Source: Candidatus Omnitrophota bacterium
Lineage (GTDB): Bacteria > Omnitrophota > Gorgyraeia > Gygaellales > Profunditerraquicolaceae
Reading direction: 5' to 3'
Length of the DNA stretch: 61,676 nucleotides
Assembly: GCA_026416665.1 (NCBI GenBank)
Contig: JAOAET010000030.1
Location: forward strand, 1-61,676
This document shows positions 8,428 to 16,967 of the stretch, piece after piece; position 1 is the stretch's first letter; the number at the start of each line of letters is the position of its first letter. The notes under the pieces were generated by a model. It ran no database searches. It had not been told where the DNA came from and was given only the letters and a program-made list of their open reading frames with translations. A program made the translations under genes and the position numbers.

Positions 8428-8670
8428 ATGAAAATTGAAATTTTAGGTATGGGCTGTTTCAAATGCAACCAATTACTTGAAAATACAGAAGCAGCAGTAA
8501 AACAGTTAAACATTCAAGCGGAGATAGTCAAGGTTACAGATATTAATAAGATTTCCGATTACGCAGTTATGTTGACCCCTGCTTTAGTAATAGAAGGAAA
8601 AGTAGTCTCAGCAGGTAAGGTTTTAACAAAAGATGAAATAAAAGAAATTCTTTTGAAAATGAGGCAATAG
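8428..8670 (+). CDS. Thioredoxin-like redox-active disulfide protein (MTH895/TM0508 type)
   Basis: An 80-residue thioredoxin-fold protein. MKIEILGMGCFKCNQLLENTEAA puts a CxxC pair (CFKC) at the start of the first helix, and MLTPALVIEGKVVSAGK has the cis-proline loop TPAL. These small glutaredoxin-like proteins commonly follow UPF0718 permeases. It has an excellent ribosome binding site (AAAAAGGAG) 13 bases after the permease stop, so it is the third gene of the operon. It probably reduces or shuttles thiol-bound metalloid, by context only. Confidence 0.85.
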   Translation: MKIEILGMGCFKCNQLLENTEAAVKQLNIQAEIVKVTDINKISDYAVMLTPALVIEGKVVSAGKVLTKDEIKEILLKMRQ

Positions 8671-9098
8671 ATTAAAAAATTAAGTGTTTATCTTAACAGG
8701 TAGGAATACTCATTTTTTCTGTTCAGATTCTTCTAATGTTGGGAACCGCCAAATAAGGTTGCTTGAGTTATTGCTTGCAGTAGGGTAAAGATTTGTTGTT
8801 TAGCAAGAATAGTTACGCATATTGATAAATGATAGAGGCAGTAAAAAATTTTTGCAATAGGTGGCTATTATTTAGTTAAGTGTATTACAGAAATTCCTAA
8901 ACATGAGGAATTTTATCAATTACTTTAGTGTAAAGAAGTTAGGTTTTGAGAAAGGGAAAAACATCTTTTACTAATAAAACAATCAGACAGACATTAAAGA
9001 AGATTTCGTTAAGCTATACAAAAATACTCTCCTGTGTTAAATGCAAATTTTATTGAGTATTTTTTTTCTGTAATTAGGCAAAGCTCTTCAAAAGAAAG
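8671..9098. other. 428-base region without an intact gene
   Basis: No intact ORF or known RNA motif is visible between the redox protein and tRNA-Leu. The right half (about 8845-9040) contains protein-like but interrupted reading frames, listed separately. The track ORF 9009-9194 on the minus strand runs through the tRNA and is rejected. Confidence 0.5.
8845..9040 (+). pseudogene. Possible decayed gene fragment
   Basis: Two reading frames give protein-like strings joined by a frameshift: KIFAIGGYYLVKCITEIP...HEEFYQLL ending at TAG 8926-8928, then SVKKLGFEKGKNIFY from 8927, a double stop, and NNQTDIKEDFVKLYKNTLLC to 9040. The composition looks like coding sequence with several lesions, but no family is recognised, and AT-rich DNA can mimic this. 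No start codon or ribosome binding site is apparent. Confidence 0.25.
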
Positions 9099-9181
9099 TG
9101 CCGAGGGAGGGAGTTGAACCCTCATGGGTGTAACCCCACCAGTTTTTGAGACTGGCGTGTCTGCCATTCCACCACCTCGGC
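9099..9181 (-). tRNA. tRNA-Leu (anticodon CAA)
   Basis: On the minus strand GCCGAGG (9181-9175) pairs with CCTCGGC (9106-9100), with discriminator A at 9099. The anticodon arm CCAGT-CTCAAAA-ACTGG gives anticodon CAA. A variable arm follows and GGTTCAACTCC forms the T arm. Its 83-nt length fits a class II tRNA. CCA is not encoded. It stands alone, opposite in strand to the neighbouring genes. Confidence 0.95.
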
Positions 9182-9215
9182 GTAGTTTCTTCAATATTAC
9201 TATTTAAAATCTTAT

Positions 9216-9244
9216 TTGTCAATTTAAGAAATACAGGTTATAAT
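9216..9244 (+). promoter_or_regulatory. Sigma70-type promoter for the peptidoglycan-binding lipoprotein
   Basis: TTGTCA (9216-9221), a 17-base spacer, then TATAAT (9239-9244). The start near 9251 leaves a short leader with AAGGAGGG before ATG 9272. Confidence 0.75.
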
Positions 9245-9271
9245 ATTCTTCCTTAAAAAGAAGGAGGGTTT

Positions 9272-9670
9272 ATGATAAGACCAATTCGCCTGATAGTTCT
9301 TTTTTTAGGAATATTTGTAATAGGTGGATGTGCCACTACTCAGACGATGAATTGTCCACAAGACAAAAATCTTAAAGAGCAACTAAGTATTCAAGAGCAA
9401 CAGATTCAGCAGTTAAAGGCAGAAAACGAAAAATTGCGTCAGCAGGTTCTAGTATTAAGCCAGGCAAAACAAGAAGTGCGTATGCCCACTGCCACCGAAA
9501 TTCAAACTGCCTTAAAGAATGCAGGCTATTATACCGGTCCTATTGATGGCCAGATTGGGCCACAGACAAAAGAGGCAATTCAGAAATTCCAGAAGGCAAA
9601 CAATTTAAACCCTGACGGTGTGGTTGGTTCACGGACGTGGCAATATCTTTCCAAATATTTAAAGAAGTAG
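9272..9670 (+). CDS. Lipoprotein with coiled coil and peptidoglycan-binding domain
   Basis: A 132-residue exported protein. Residues 1-20 are a lipoprotein signal with lipobox VIGGC. Residues about 30-65 form a Gln/Glu/Leu-rich coiled coil (QQIQQLKAENEKLRQQV). Residues about 75-130 are a PG_binding_1 domain with the usual AGYYTGPIDGQIGPQTKEAI and FQKANNLNPDGVVG blocks. Expected to be anchored in a membrane while holding the peptidoglycan. It may be co-transcribed with the following tRNA-Ala, which begins 29 bases after the stop. Confidence 0.88.
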   Translation: MIRPIRLIVLFLGIFVIGGCATTQTMNCPQDKNLKEQLSIQEQQIQQLKAENEKLRQQVLVLSQAKQEVRMPTATEIQTALKNAGYYTGPIDGQIGPQTKEAIQKFQKANNLNPDGVVGSRTWQYLSKYLKK

Positions 9671-9698
9671 TAAATTTTTTAAAAAAAATCAGAGACTT

Positions 9699-9774
9699 GG
9701 GGCTGTAGCTCAGCTGGGAGAGCACTTGCATGGCATGCAAGGGGTCAGGGGTTCAAATCCCCTCAGCTCCACCA
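9699..9774 (+). tRNA. tRNA-Ala (anticodon GGC)
   Basis: GGGGCTG pairs with CAGCTCC with one G-U pair. The D arm is GCTCAGCTGGGAGAGC, the anticodon arm CTTGC-ATGGCAT-GCAAG gives anticodon GGC, and the T arm is GGGGTTCAAATCCCC. Discriminator A and an encoded CCA end at 9774. It is 76 nt with all canonical features. Confidence 0.96.
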
Positions 9775-9786
9775 AGTTTAGTTCGC

Positions 9787-9814
9787 TTGACTTTTGCTTA
9801 TTTGGTAGTATACT
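9787..9814 (+). promoter_or_regulatory. Promoter upstream of the fluoride riboswitch
   Basis: TTGACT (9787-9792), a 16-base spacer and TATACT (9809-9814). The predicted start near 9821 is about ten bases before the aptamer, the right arrangement for a riboswitch transcript independent of tRNA-Ala. Confidence 0.75.
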
Positions 9815-9830
9815 TGATTTATTAAATTTT

Positions 9831-9880
9831 GGCGATGAGGTTCGCCGTATAACGACCTAAAAAGGTTAATAACCTCTACC
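9831..9880 (+). promoter_or_regulatory. Fluoride riboswitch (crcB motif) aptamer
   Basis: GGCGATGAGG is followed by TTCGCC, then TATAACGACC, a TAAAAA loop, GGTTAATA and AACCTCTACC. This matches the crcB-motif fold segment by segment: GGCG pairs with CGCC, P1 is GAGGTT with AACCTC, and P3 is ACC with GGT. Compared with the well-known thermophile aptamer, P1 changes GGCC to GGTT with compensating changes, which is covariation. The normally seen CTGATG appears as TTAATA, a minor deviation. The 3' P1 strand doubles as the 5' arm of the terminator, so fluoride should favour read-through. Confidence 0.87.
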
Positions 9881-9901
9881 TAAAAGGTAGAGGTTTTATT
9901 T
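9871..9901 (+). terminator. Riboswitch expression-platform terminator
   Basis: AACCTCTACC (9871-9880), loop TAAAA, GGTAGAGGTT (9886-9895), then TTATTTT. The perfect 10-bp stem competes with the aptamer P1 for AACCTC, giving a transcription ON-switch for the antiporter. Confidence 0.88.
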
Positions 9902-9963
9902 TGGCTAAATTTAGTAAAAATCAAACATAAGTAAATTTTTCTGCAAACGAAAGGATGTAATCA

Positions 9964-11154
9964 ATGGAAAGTATGTTTACTGTGGCGTCATTGTGGTTAG
10001 GATTGGCAGTTATCTCTGCGATTGTTGCACAACATCTCAAAATCTCGATTGCACTAATTGAGATTTGTATGGGGCTTATTTTTGCTAATATCATTGAGCA
10101 TTTTTATGGCAAGGGAGCGTTTGGTAGCAACTTAGAGTGGTTGCGTTTCCTTGCTTCAAGCGGAGCGGTGTTACTTACTTTTTTAGCCGGTGCAGAGTTA
10201 GATCCTGTAGCCATTCGTAAAAAGTGGAAAGAGGTATCAGTAGTAGGTATTATAGGTTTTCTTGCTCCTTTTTTAGGTTGTGCTGCTTTTGCGCGGTTTT
10301 TGCTGGGCTGGGATATGCGTGCCAGTTGGCTTACAGGAATTGCGCTTTCGACTACTTCTATGGCAGTGGTCTATGCGGTAATGCTTGAAACAGGTTTCAA
10401 TAAGACAGAGTTTGGCAAAGGAATTTTAGGCGCTTGTTTTATTAATGATTTAGGAACTGTGCTTGCTTTGGGACTTATCTTTGCCCCTTTTAGTTTAAAG
10501 ACGGTGATATTTGTTTTGGTTAGTTTTGTTACTTTGGTGTTGTTTCCTAATCTAACAAGTTTTCTAACCAAACGCTATGGATATAAGACCGCAGCCATCC
10601 GCGCTAAATGGGTGGTTTTTGTTTTATTTGCTTTAGGGGCACTAGCTCTTTGGGCGGGAAGTGAAGCAGTGCTTCCTGCGTATCTTGCAGGAATGGTTCT
10701 TGCAGAGTTTGCTACAAAAGAAGAACACTGGGTAAGACGTCTGCGTACACTTACAGTGGGGTTTCTTACACCATTTTATTTTATCCGTGCAGGTTCTTTG
10801 GTATCTTTACCTGCACTTATCAACGCACCTTTTGTATTTGCTATACTCTTATTGAGCAAAGTTATTTCTAAAATATTGGGTTTGTATCCTGTAATAGGAA
10901 TATTTCGAGATAACCATAAAGAGAGATGGTACTACACCTTACTTATGTCAACGGGTTTGACTTTTGGGACCATTTCAGCACTCTTTGGTTATTCACACGG
11001 TATCATTAATCAAAATCAATATTCATTTCTAGTGGCAGCAGTAATTGCCAGTGCAGTAGTACCTACACTTATTGCTAATTACTTTTTCTTCCCTAAGCAT
11101 CTTATGCAAAAACTACCGCCCAAGATGCTTGCAGAAGGCATCGATGAGGAGTAA
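9964..11154 (+). CDS. CPA2-family cation/proton antiporter (KefB/NapA-like), fluoride-responsive
   Basis: A polytopic membrane protein of 396 residues, 11-13 predicted helices, of the Na+/H+ exchanger-like monovalent cation:proton antiporter-2 family. Visible blocks are IALIEICMGLIFANI in helix 2, LTFLAGAELDPVAI, TGIALSTTSMAVVYAVMLE with the exposed helix break, and GILGACFINDLGTVLALG with the conserved Asp of the ion-binding helix. There is no C-terminal TrkA-N domain. It lies directly under the fluoride riboswitch; CPA-type antiporters are a known class of fluoride-riboswitch targets, so a role in fluoride or pH stress is likely. The start has AAAGGA nearby. Confidence 0.88.
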   Translation: MESMFTVASLWLGLAVISAIVAQHLKISIALIEICMGLIFANIIEHFYGKGAFGSNLEWLRFLASSGAVLLTFLAGAELDPVAIRKKWKEVSVVGIIGFLAPFLGCAAFARFLLGWDMRASWLTGIALSTTSMAVVYAVMLETGFNKTEFGKGILGACFINDLGTVLALGLIFAPFSLKTVIFVLVSFVTLVLFPNLTSFLTKRYGYKTAAIRAKWVVFVLFALGALALWAGSEAVLPAYLAGMVLAEFATKEEHWVRRLRTLTVGFLTPFYFIRAGSLVSLPALINAPFVFAILLLSKVISKILGLYPVIGIFRDNHKERWYYTLLMSTGLTFGTISALFGYSHGIINQNQYSFLVAAVIASAVVPTLIANYFFFPKHLMQKLPPKMLAEGIDEE

Positions 11155-11156
11155 CA

Positions 11157-11185
11157 TTGACCATTTTAGACAGCTATGTTACAAT
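11157..11185 (+). promoter_or_regulatory. Promoter for nfo, giving an almost leaderless mRNA
   Basis: TTGACC (11157-11162), a 17-base spacer and TACAAT (11180-11185). The expected start is at about 11192, two bases before ATG 11194, and no ribosome binding site precedes the gene. Confidence 0.75.
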
Positions 11186-11193
11186 GAACCACT

Positions 11194-12036
11194 ATGCTTT
11201 TAGGAGTACATGTTTCTATTGCTGGGGGTATCGCGGAGGCAGTTGTTCGGGCAGTTAAATTAGGTTGCACTGCTATACAGATATTTCCACGTGATCCCCG
11301 TCAGTGGCGTAAGAAAGAAGTTTCTGCTGAACAGATAACAGAGTTCAGAAAACGTCTTAAGGCAAGTCCCATAAAAAAGGTATTTTTACATCAGCCTTAT
11401 TTGATAAATCTTGCTTCGGGATATAATATTCTATATCGCGGTTCGGTGTGGGCTTGTATCCAAGATATAAAATTAGCCGCAGAGTTAACTGCAGATTTTA
11501 TAGTAGTGCATATGGGCAGCCATAAAGGGATAAGCCAACAGGAAGGATTAAGGCGTATTATTGATGCGGTTAATAAGATTTTAGATAAAACCAGAGATTT
11601 TTCAGTAGGGATACTTTTAGAGAATACTTCTGGGTCTGGCAGTTGGCTTGGTTATAAATTTGAACATCAGCAAATTGTTCTTCAAAATGTTGAACAAAAG
11701 AATCGGCTTGGTTTTTGTTTAGACACCTGTCACGCCTATACTGCAGGATATGATTTATCCACTGAAGGTGGTTATAACCAAAGTATGCTGCAGATAGAAG
11801 AAACTGTTGGTTTAGAAAGAATAAGATTAGTCCATCTTAATGATAGCCCTGATAAATTGGGCAGTAGACGCGACAGACACCAACATATTGGTAAAGGACG
11901 TATTGGACTAGGAGGGTTTAGCCGTTTAGTAAATGACCATCGTCTAAAAGATGCGGCTTTTATTTTGGAGACACCCAAAGACAGTCGTTTAGCCGACAAA
12001 AAAAACTTACAACTTGTAAAGCAGTTGTTAAGATAA
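11194..12036 (+). CDS. nfo: Endonuclease IV (AP endonuclease)
   Basis: A 280-residue TIM-barrel AP endonuclease that cuts 5' of abasic sites in base-excision repair. Family blocks are LLGVHVSIAGGI at the N-terminus, IFPRDPRQW, FIVVHMGSHKG, ILLENTSGSG, GFCLDTCHAYTAGYD and VHLNDSPDKLGSRRDRHQHIGKGRIG, which together contain the three-zinc ligands (His, Glu, Asp). Length is normal. ATG 11194 is predicted to be within a few bases of the mRNA 5' end. Confidence 0.96.
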   Translation: MLLGVHVSIAGGIAEAVVRAVKLGCTAIQIFPRDPRQWRKKEVSAEQITEFRKRLKASPIKKVFLHQPYLINLASGYNILYRGSVWACIQDIKLAAELTADFIVVHMGSHKGISQQEGLRRIIDAVNKILDKTRDFSVGILLENTSGSGSWLGYKFEHQQIVLQNVEQKNRLGFCLDTCHAYTAGYDLSTEGGYNQSMLQIEETVGLERIRLVHLNDSPDKLGSRRDRHQHIGKGRIGLGGFSRLVNDHRLKDAAFILETPKDSRLADKKNLQLVKQLLR

Positions 12037-12133
12037 TTTAATAACCGAATTAGCGCTACTTATTAAGACGGTATTAACATTCAACAAATATAATTATTCT
12101 AATTTCACACAATACAAATTTATCTATAGAGAA

Positions 12134-12520
12134 ATGGGCATTAAAATATTGGTTGTTGATGATGAGCCAGACGTATTGATTACTATCAAAAACCGCTTAG
12201 TACGCGAAGGTTTTTCGGTGATTACTGCTTCTGACGGTGAGGAGGCGCTTATGTGTATGTATAGGGATAATCCCGATATTTTGTTACTTGATTTGATGAT
12301 GCCCAAGAAAAATGGTTTTGAGGTTCTTAAAGAAGTAAGAGAAAAATTTACAGATAAGTGGCGACCGGTTATAATAGTAACAGCAAATGCAGATTTAGAG
12401 ACTACAAAGCGCTGTTATGCAATGGAAGCAGACCATTATCTTATTAAACCTTGTAGTTTGGAGGAAGTGGTTAAAGCAGTTAGAACAATGATAGCACTAA
12501 TGAAACAACGTATTCAATAA
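12134..12520 (+). CDS. Single-domain response regulator (CheY-like receiver)
   Basis: A 128-residue receiver domain with nothing attached. [12 protein letters not shown] holds the acidic pocket, [17 protein letters not shown] the phosphoacceptor Asp near residue 54, [11 protein letters not shown] the Thr switch, and [17 protein letters not shown] the conserved Lys-Pro. No histidine kinase is adjacent. It precedes leuS by 20 bases. It probably acts by protein contact in motility, surface attachment or a phosphorelay; the partner is unknown. Confidence 0.92.
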   Translation: MGIKILVVDDEPDVLITIKNRLVREGFSVITASDGEEALMCMYRDNPDILLLDLMMPKKNGFEVLKEVREKFTDKWRPVIIVTANADLETTKRCYAMEADHYLIKPCSLEEVVKAVRTMIALMKQRIQ

Positions 12521-12540
12521 GGATAAAATTTAAAGTAGAG

Positions 12541-14940
12541 ATGGCAGAGTATAATTTTAAAGAAATTGAACAGAAATGGCAGGCCTATTGGAGAAAGAAT
12601 CATACTTTTAAGGCAGGGTTCCAAAAAAGAAAAAAGTTTTACTGCCTTGAAATGTTTCCTTATCCTTCCGGAAAAATCCATATGGGCCATGTGCGTAACT
12701 ATACTATTGGGGATGTCTACAGCAGGTATAAATGGATGTGTGGCTTTGAGGTTTTGCATCCAATGGGTTTTGATGCCTTTGGACAGCCCGCAGAAAATGC
12801 AGCTATAAAAAATAAGACCAAACCAGATGTTTGGACCCACCGTTGTATTGCTGAGATGGAACGAGAGTTATCTGGTATGGGTTTCTCTTATGACTGGGAT
12901 AGAGAAATTTCTACTTGTGAGCCAGAATATTATCGTTGGAATCAGTGGATATTCTTGAAGATGTTTGAGCGAGGGCTCGCTTATAAGAAGGCATCGCCAG
13001 TAAATTGGTGCCCGTCTTGTGCGACTACCTTGGCTAATGAAGAGGTTATAGACGGTGGTTGTTGGCGTTGTCATACACAGGTTATACAAAAGGAACTTGA
13101 GCAGTGGTATTTAAAGATTACTGATTATAAAGAACGTCTTTTAGAAGATTTGTCTGAACTTGACCATTGGCCTGAAAGGGTTATTACAATGCAGGCCAAC
13201 TGGATTGGTAAAAGTCAAGGGGTAGAGATTTATTTTAAAGAAAAGTCAACAGGAACCATAATTCCTGTCTTTACTACTCGGCCTGATACCATATTTGGTG
13301 CAACTTATGTTGTGCTTGCGCCAGAACACCCTTTAGTAGAAAAACTTATTGCGGGTAGACCAGAAGAAAAAACGGTGCGTCAATTTATTAATAAGGTTAC
13401 CCAAGAAAGTAAGATACAGCGAACTTCTACTGCAGTTAAAAAAGAAGGGGTGTTTACCGGAACATATGCGATTAATCCTGTCAACAACGAAGAGGTTCCT
13501 ATCTGGATTGCGGATTATGTGCTTATGGAATACGGAACTGGTGCAATAATGGCTGTGCCCACGCATGACCAGCGTGATTTTCTCTTTGCTAAAGAGCATA
13601 ATCTGCCTATGCGCATAGTCATTCAGAATCCTATGCAGCCGCACTTACGTGTAGAAGAGATGACTCAGGCCTATGAAGGAGATGGTGTTCAAATAAACTC
13701 TGGTCAATTTAATGGTCTACCTAACCAGCAGGCAAAGAAGGTCATAGCAGAGTGGATGGAACAAAAGGGTATCGGTAAGATAAAAACCTTTTGGCGCCTG
13801 CGGGATTGGTTGATTTCTCGTCAGAGATATTGGGGAACACCTATACCTATTATTTACTGCGATAAATGTGGAATTGTGCCTGTGCCTTATCAGGATTTAC
13901 CGGTGGTTTTACCTAAAGAAGCGCCTTTTACTGGAGAAGGAGGAAGCCCCTTAAGTAAGGTTAAAGAATTTGTAGAAACAACCTGTCCGCGTTGTCAACA
14001 AAAGGCACGTAGAGAAACAGATACGATGGCTACCTTTTTTGATTCATCATGGTATTTCTTGCGTTTTTGTTCACCTAAGGCAGAAAATTTACCATTTGAG
14101 CCACTTGAGGCAAAATACTGGATGCCCGTAGATCAATATATCGGCGGTATAGAGCATGCTATTTTACACCTTTTGTATTCACGTTTCTTTACTAAGTTTT
14201 TTAAAGATTTAGGAATGGTAGATTTTAATGAACCATTTAAGTGTTTGCTGACACAGGGTATGGTACTTAAAGATGGTCAAGTAATGTCCAAATCTAAGGG
14301 TAACATTGTTGACCCTGATTCTATGATTGAAAAATATGGTGCGGACGCCTTGCGGTTATTTATTTTGTTTGCTGCTCCACCAGAAGCAGAGTTAGAATGG
14401 GATGACCGCGGTATGGAAGGTGCTTATCGTTTTCTTAACCGCGTCTGGCGTATTCAAGATAATCTCAAAGAGAAGGCTAATGAGGTAGTATTAAGGCAAT
14501 TGCATAAAACCATCAAAAAAGTTAGTGAGGATTACGAAAGTTTCAAGTTTAATACCGCAATTGCTGCAATGATGGAGTTGGTTAATACTATCTATCTCTA
14601 CGGTGCGGATAAGAAAGTTTTTGAAACTGTTGTTCTTTTGTTGGCACCTATTGCCCCACATATGTGTGAAGAGCTATGGCAGATTCTTGGTCACAAAGAT
14701 TCTCTTGCTAAAGAAAAATGGCCACAGTATGATCCTGCTTGGTTAGTAGAAAAGACAGTTACTATTGTCGTTCAGGTAAATGGCAAGGTGCGTTCCCGTT
14801 TAGAAGCGCCTGTTGACTGTAGCGAGTCAGAACTTAAAGAGGCAGTTCTTGGCGACGAGAAATTAAAACCTTGGCTCTCCACAGGTCCTATCAAGAAATT
14901 TGTCGTAGTTCCTAATAAGATAATTAATATAGTAGTATAG
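12541..14940 (+). CDS. leuS: Leucyl-tRNA synthetase
   Basis: A class I aminoacyl-tRNA synthetase charging tRNA-Leu. The HIGH box is HMGH at residues 47-50; the KMSKS box is MSKSK at 582-586. The editing (CP1) domain is present with [21 protein letters not shown] and [17 protein letters not shown] CxxC pair in [14 protein letters not shown] and another in [14 protein letters not shown] suggest zinc binding. At 799 residues it is slightly shorter than the 860-residue enzymes. A strong terminator follows. The leuS-lptE-holA-rpsT order is only loosely kept here, with com and TPR genes between. Confidence 0.97.
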   Translation: MAEYNFKEIEQKWQAYWRKNHTFKAGFQKRKKFYCLEMFPYPSGKIHMGHVRNYTIGDVYSRYKWMCGFEVLHPMGFDAFGQPAENAAIKNKTKPDVWTHRCIAEMERELSGMGFSYDWDREISTCEPEYYRWNQWIFLKMFERGLAYKKASPVNWCPSCATTLANEEVIDGGCWRCHTQVIQKELEQWYLKITDYKERLLEDLSELDHWPERVITMQANWIGKSQGVEIYFKEKSTGTIIPVFTTRPDTIFGATYVVLAPEHPLVEKLIAGRPEEKTVRQFINKVTQESKIQRTSTAVKKEGVFTGTYAINPVNNEEVPIWIADYVLMEYGTGAIMAVPTHDQRDFLFAKEHNLPMRIVIQNPMQPHLRVEEMTQAYEGDGVQINSGQFNGLPNQQAKKVIAEWMEQKGIGKIKTFWRLRDWLISRQRYWGTPIPIIYCDKCGIVPVPYQDLPVVLPKEAPFTGEGGSPLSKVKEFVETTCPRCQQKARRETDTMATFFDSSWYFLRFCSPKAENLPFEPLEAKYWMPVDQYIGGIEHAILHLLYSRFFTKFFKDLGMVDFNEPFKCLLTQGMVLKDGQVMSKSKGNIVDPDSMIEKYGADALRLFILFAAPPEAELEWDDRGMEGAYRFLNRVWRIQDNLKEKANEVVLRQLHKTIKKVSEDYESFKFNTAIAAMMELVNTIYLYGADKKVFETVVLLLAPIAPHMCEELWQILGHKDSLAKEKWPQYDPAWLVEKTVTIVVQVNGKVRSRLEAPVDCSESELKEAVLGDEKLKPWLSTGPIKKFVVVPNKIINIVV

Positions 14941-14985
14941 TTTTTAAGTTAAGAAAGATACAATATAGGATTAACTAAAGGTAAA

Positions 14986-15016
14986 ACGCAAGGTAATCTC
15001 CTTGCGTATTTTTTTG
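14986..15016 (+). terminator. Rho-independent terminator after leuS
   Basis: ACGCAAGG (14986-14993), loop TAATCT, CCTTGCGT (15000-15007), then ATTTTTTTG. A perfect 8-bp GC-containing stem plus a T tract. Confidence 0.88.
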
Positions 15017-15141
15017 TCAGATTCTTCAGTCTTATTCGTCTATTAAGATAAAGAAGAATTTTTAAAAAATTTAGAATTAAATTAAGAAACTAAAGAGTAT
15101 CTCTCTGTTTGTAAATTAAAGATTAAAGAATCAAGGGCCCG

Positions 15142-15477
15142 ATGATTAGCTTAACTCCACAGGAACAAAAAGCTCTTATGTTTTTACTTGTTTTATATGT
15201 CTGTGGTATAAGTTTGGGTATTTTAAGTAAGCAAAATCAGGTTCTACAAACAATGGTCTATGTAAATGAAGATTTAGGTAAGATTGATATTAACGTTGCA
15301 GATTTAGCGCTTTTAAAAGAAATACCTGGTATCGGCGAGAAGTTAGCAATGCGGATAATTGAGTATAGGAAAGAATATGGGAATTTTTCTTCCTGGGAAC
15401 AACTACGTCAGATCAAGGGAATTCATAACGGCACTTTAGAGAAGATAAAAAAGCATGCATGTATTCTTACACCATAA
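15142..15477 (+). CDS. ComEA-like helix-hairpin-helix protein
   Basis: A 111-residue protein with one N-terminal membrane helix (ALMFLLVLYVCGISLGIL) and a C-terminal double helix-hairpin-helix: IDINVADLALLKEIPGIGEKLAMRIIEYR and FSSWEQLRQIKGIHNGTLEKIK. This is the ComEA/T2SK-type layout that binds incoming DNA in the periplasm during natural transformation. Its 3' end overlaps the ComEC-like gene by 19 bases, so they are coupled, supporting a competence role. Start ATG 15142 has only weak GGGCCCG upstream. Confidence 0.85.
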   Translation: MISLTPQEQKALMFLLVLYVCGISLGILSKQNQVLQTMVYVNEDLGKIDINVADLALLKEIPGIGEKLAMRIIEYRKEYGNFSSWEQLRQIKGIHNGTLEKIKKHACILTP

Positions 15478-16844
15478 AACGACCATTGTGTTTTTGTGTA
15501 TTTTGTTTTGCTGCGGGTATTGTACTGGGTCGTATTTTGCCAGTTTCTTGGAAATATATTTTTGTTTTTTCTTACCTTAATATTTTAATTTTTTCTTTTT
15601 GGCGTAATTGTATAGTGCGCACAGGGCTTTTAATGATTTTGTTGGTTTCTGCAGGCATTCTTGCATGGAAATATCACTGGACATTGCCTTCTTGCCATAT
15701 CAAGCATTGTAAAAATATTATTGTAGGTAAGGTATACGAATTTCGTGGCTGGGTAAGCAGTTTGCCTCAAATCAAAGAAGACAAAACGATTTTTTTATTT
15801 GAGCTTTCTGAAGTAAGTTCAAGGCATATTAAATATAAAACTAAGGGGCGGATAAAAGTATTTTTAAAAGATAGAAAGCAGGTTAGTTATGGTCAAGAAC
15901 TTATTCTAGAAGGAAAACTGAGGTATTTATATTTTTTTAGGCGCCAGAGCAGAGAAAGTAAAAACGAAATATTTTTATCAGTAGATATCCCTTCGGCTTT
16001 GTTGATAAAACCAACAGGTCTCATAAAAGGAAATTGGCTTTTACGTCAGGGGTTTCTTATTCGCAACTACTTGGCAGAAATTTTTAAACAGAATCTTTCT
16101 AGTTTATCTGCAGATATAGCCTCGGCAATGGTGTTAGGTATTCGTTATAATCTACCAAGAGGTATTCTATATAAAATGGCTCATCTTGGGACTGTGCATG
16201 TGTTAGTAGTTAGTGGTTTTCATGTGGGGATTGTTTATGCTGTGGTATCCATATTTTTTAAATTGGTTCGTTTAACTAAAAATACACGTATGATCTGTTG
16301 TTTAATCAGCCTTTGGATTTACTTTTTTATTACCGGGGGTTCCACCCCGACCCTCAGAGCAACTATTATGGCTTCTACTTATCATTGTGCGTATTGGTTG
16401 AGGCGCCAGGCAGATTCTTATCAAACTCTTGCTTTGGCAGCATTGATTATTCTTATGATAAGACCCCTTGAACTTTTTGAAATAGGTTTCCAGCTTTCTT
16501 TTGCAAGTGTTCTGGGAATACTTCTTTTCTATCCTCGGTTAAATAGTTTGTTCCATTTAAGAGAGATTAAGTATAAGTTTATTAAAAAATTTTTTTCTGC
16601 TTTTTTTATCTCTTTATCTGCTTGGTTAGGAACTTGCGGAATAATTGTCTATAATTTTGGTTATCTGCCTTTACGGGCAATTGTGGTTAGCCCTTTAGTG
16701 GTGGTGCTAGCGGCACTTATTACAGTAAGTAATATGTGCCTGTTAGCGGCTAATTTTGTATCCCCTTGTTTAGTTAAAGGTTGTGTTCCTGTAATAGAGT
16801 TATTAATTAATTTTTTTGTAAAGGTGCATTTATTTTTTAGTTAA
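15459..16844 (+). CDS. comEC: ComEC/Rec2-family DNA-uptake channel, lacking the metallo-beta-lactamase domain
   Basis: A 461-residue membrane protein. The N-terminal part has several helices and a DUF4131-like OB region (GKVYEFRGWVSSLP). The second half is the Competence domain with HVLVVSGFHVGIVYAV and ITGGSTPTLRATIMA, both diagnostic. It stops after the last membrane helices; the C-terminal metallo-beta-lactamase-like nuclease domain of full-length ComEC (about 700-800 residues) is absent, and the 123 bases to the next gene contain no remnant. Expected to conduct single-stranded DNA across the inner membrane with ComEA. Strand degradation would need a separate nuclease. Confidence 0.88.
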   Translation: MYSYTIKRPLCFCVFCFAAGIVLGRILPVSWKYIFVFSYLNILIFSFWRNCIVRTGLLMILLVSAGILAWKYHWTLPSCHIKHCKNIIVGKVYEFRGWVSSLPQIKEDKTIFLFELSEVSSRHIKYKTKGRIKVFLKDRKQVSYGQELILEGKLRYLYFFRRQSRESKNEIFLSVDIPSALLIKPTGLIKGNWLLRQGFLIRNYLAEIFKQNLSSLSADIASAMVLGIRYNLPRGILYKMAHLGTVHVLVVSGFHVGIVYAVVSIFFKLVRLTKNTRMICCLISLWIYFFITGGSTPTLRATIMASTYHCAYWLRRQADSYQTLALAALIILMIRPLELFEIGFQLSFASVLGILLFYPRLNSLFHLREIKYKFIKKFFSAFFISLSAWLGTCGIIVYNFGYLPLRAIVVSPLVVVLAALITVSNMCLLAANFVSPCLVKGCVPVIELLINFFVKVHLFFS

Positions 16845-16889
16845 TCTTTCAGTTTAACCTTCAGCCAACAATCCAATCTTAAATTATCA

Positions 16890-16917
16890 TTGAAAACCTT
16901 TTTTTTCCTGCTACAAT
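16890..16917 (+). promoter_or_regulatory. Promoter for the TPR/lptE/holA operon
   Basis: TTGAAA (16890-16895), a 16-base spacer and TACAAT (16912-16917). A start near 16924 gives a 44-nt leader with AGAAGGAAAAG before ATG 16968. Confidence 0.7.
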
Positions 16918-16967
16918 ATAACATATCAATATAAATATTAATATAAAGTAGAAGGAAAAGAATTATT

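Noticed and set aside
9009-9194. Minus-strand ORF of 61 residues
   Set aside because: It is a translation of tRNA-Leu and its flanks.
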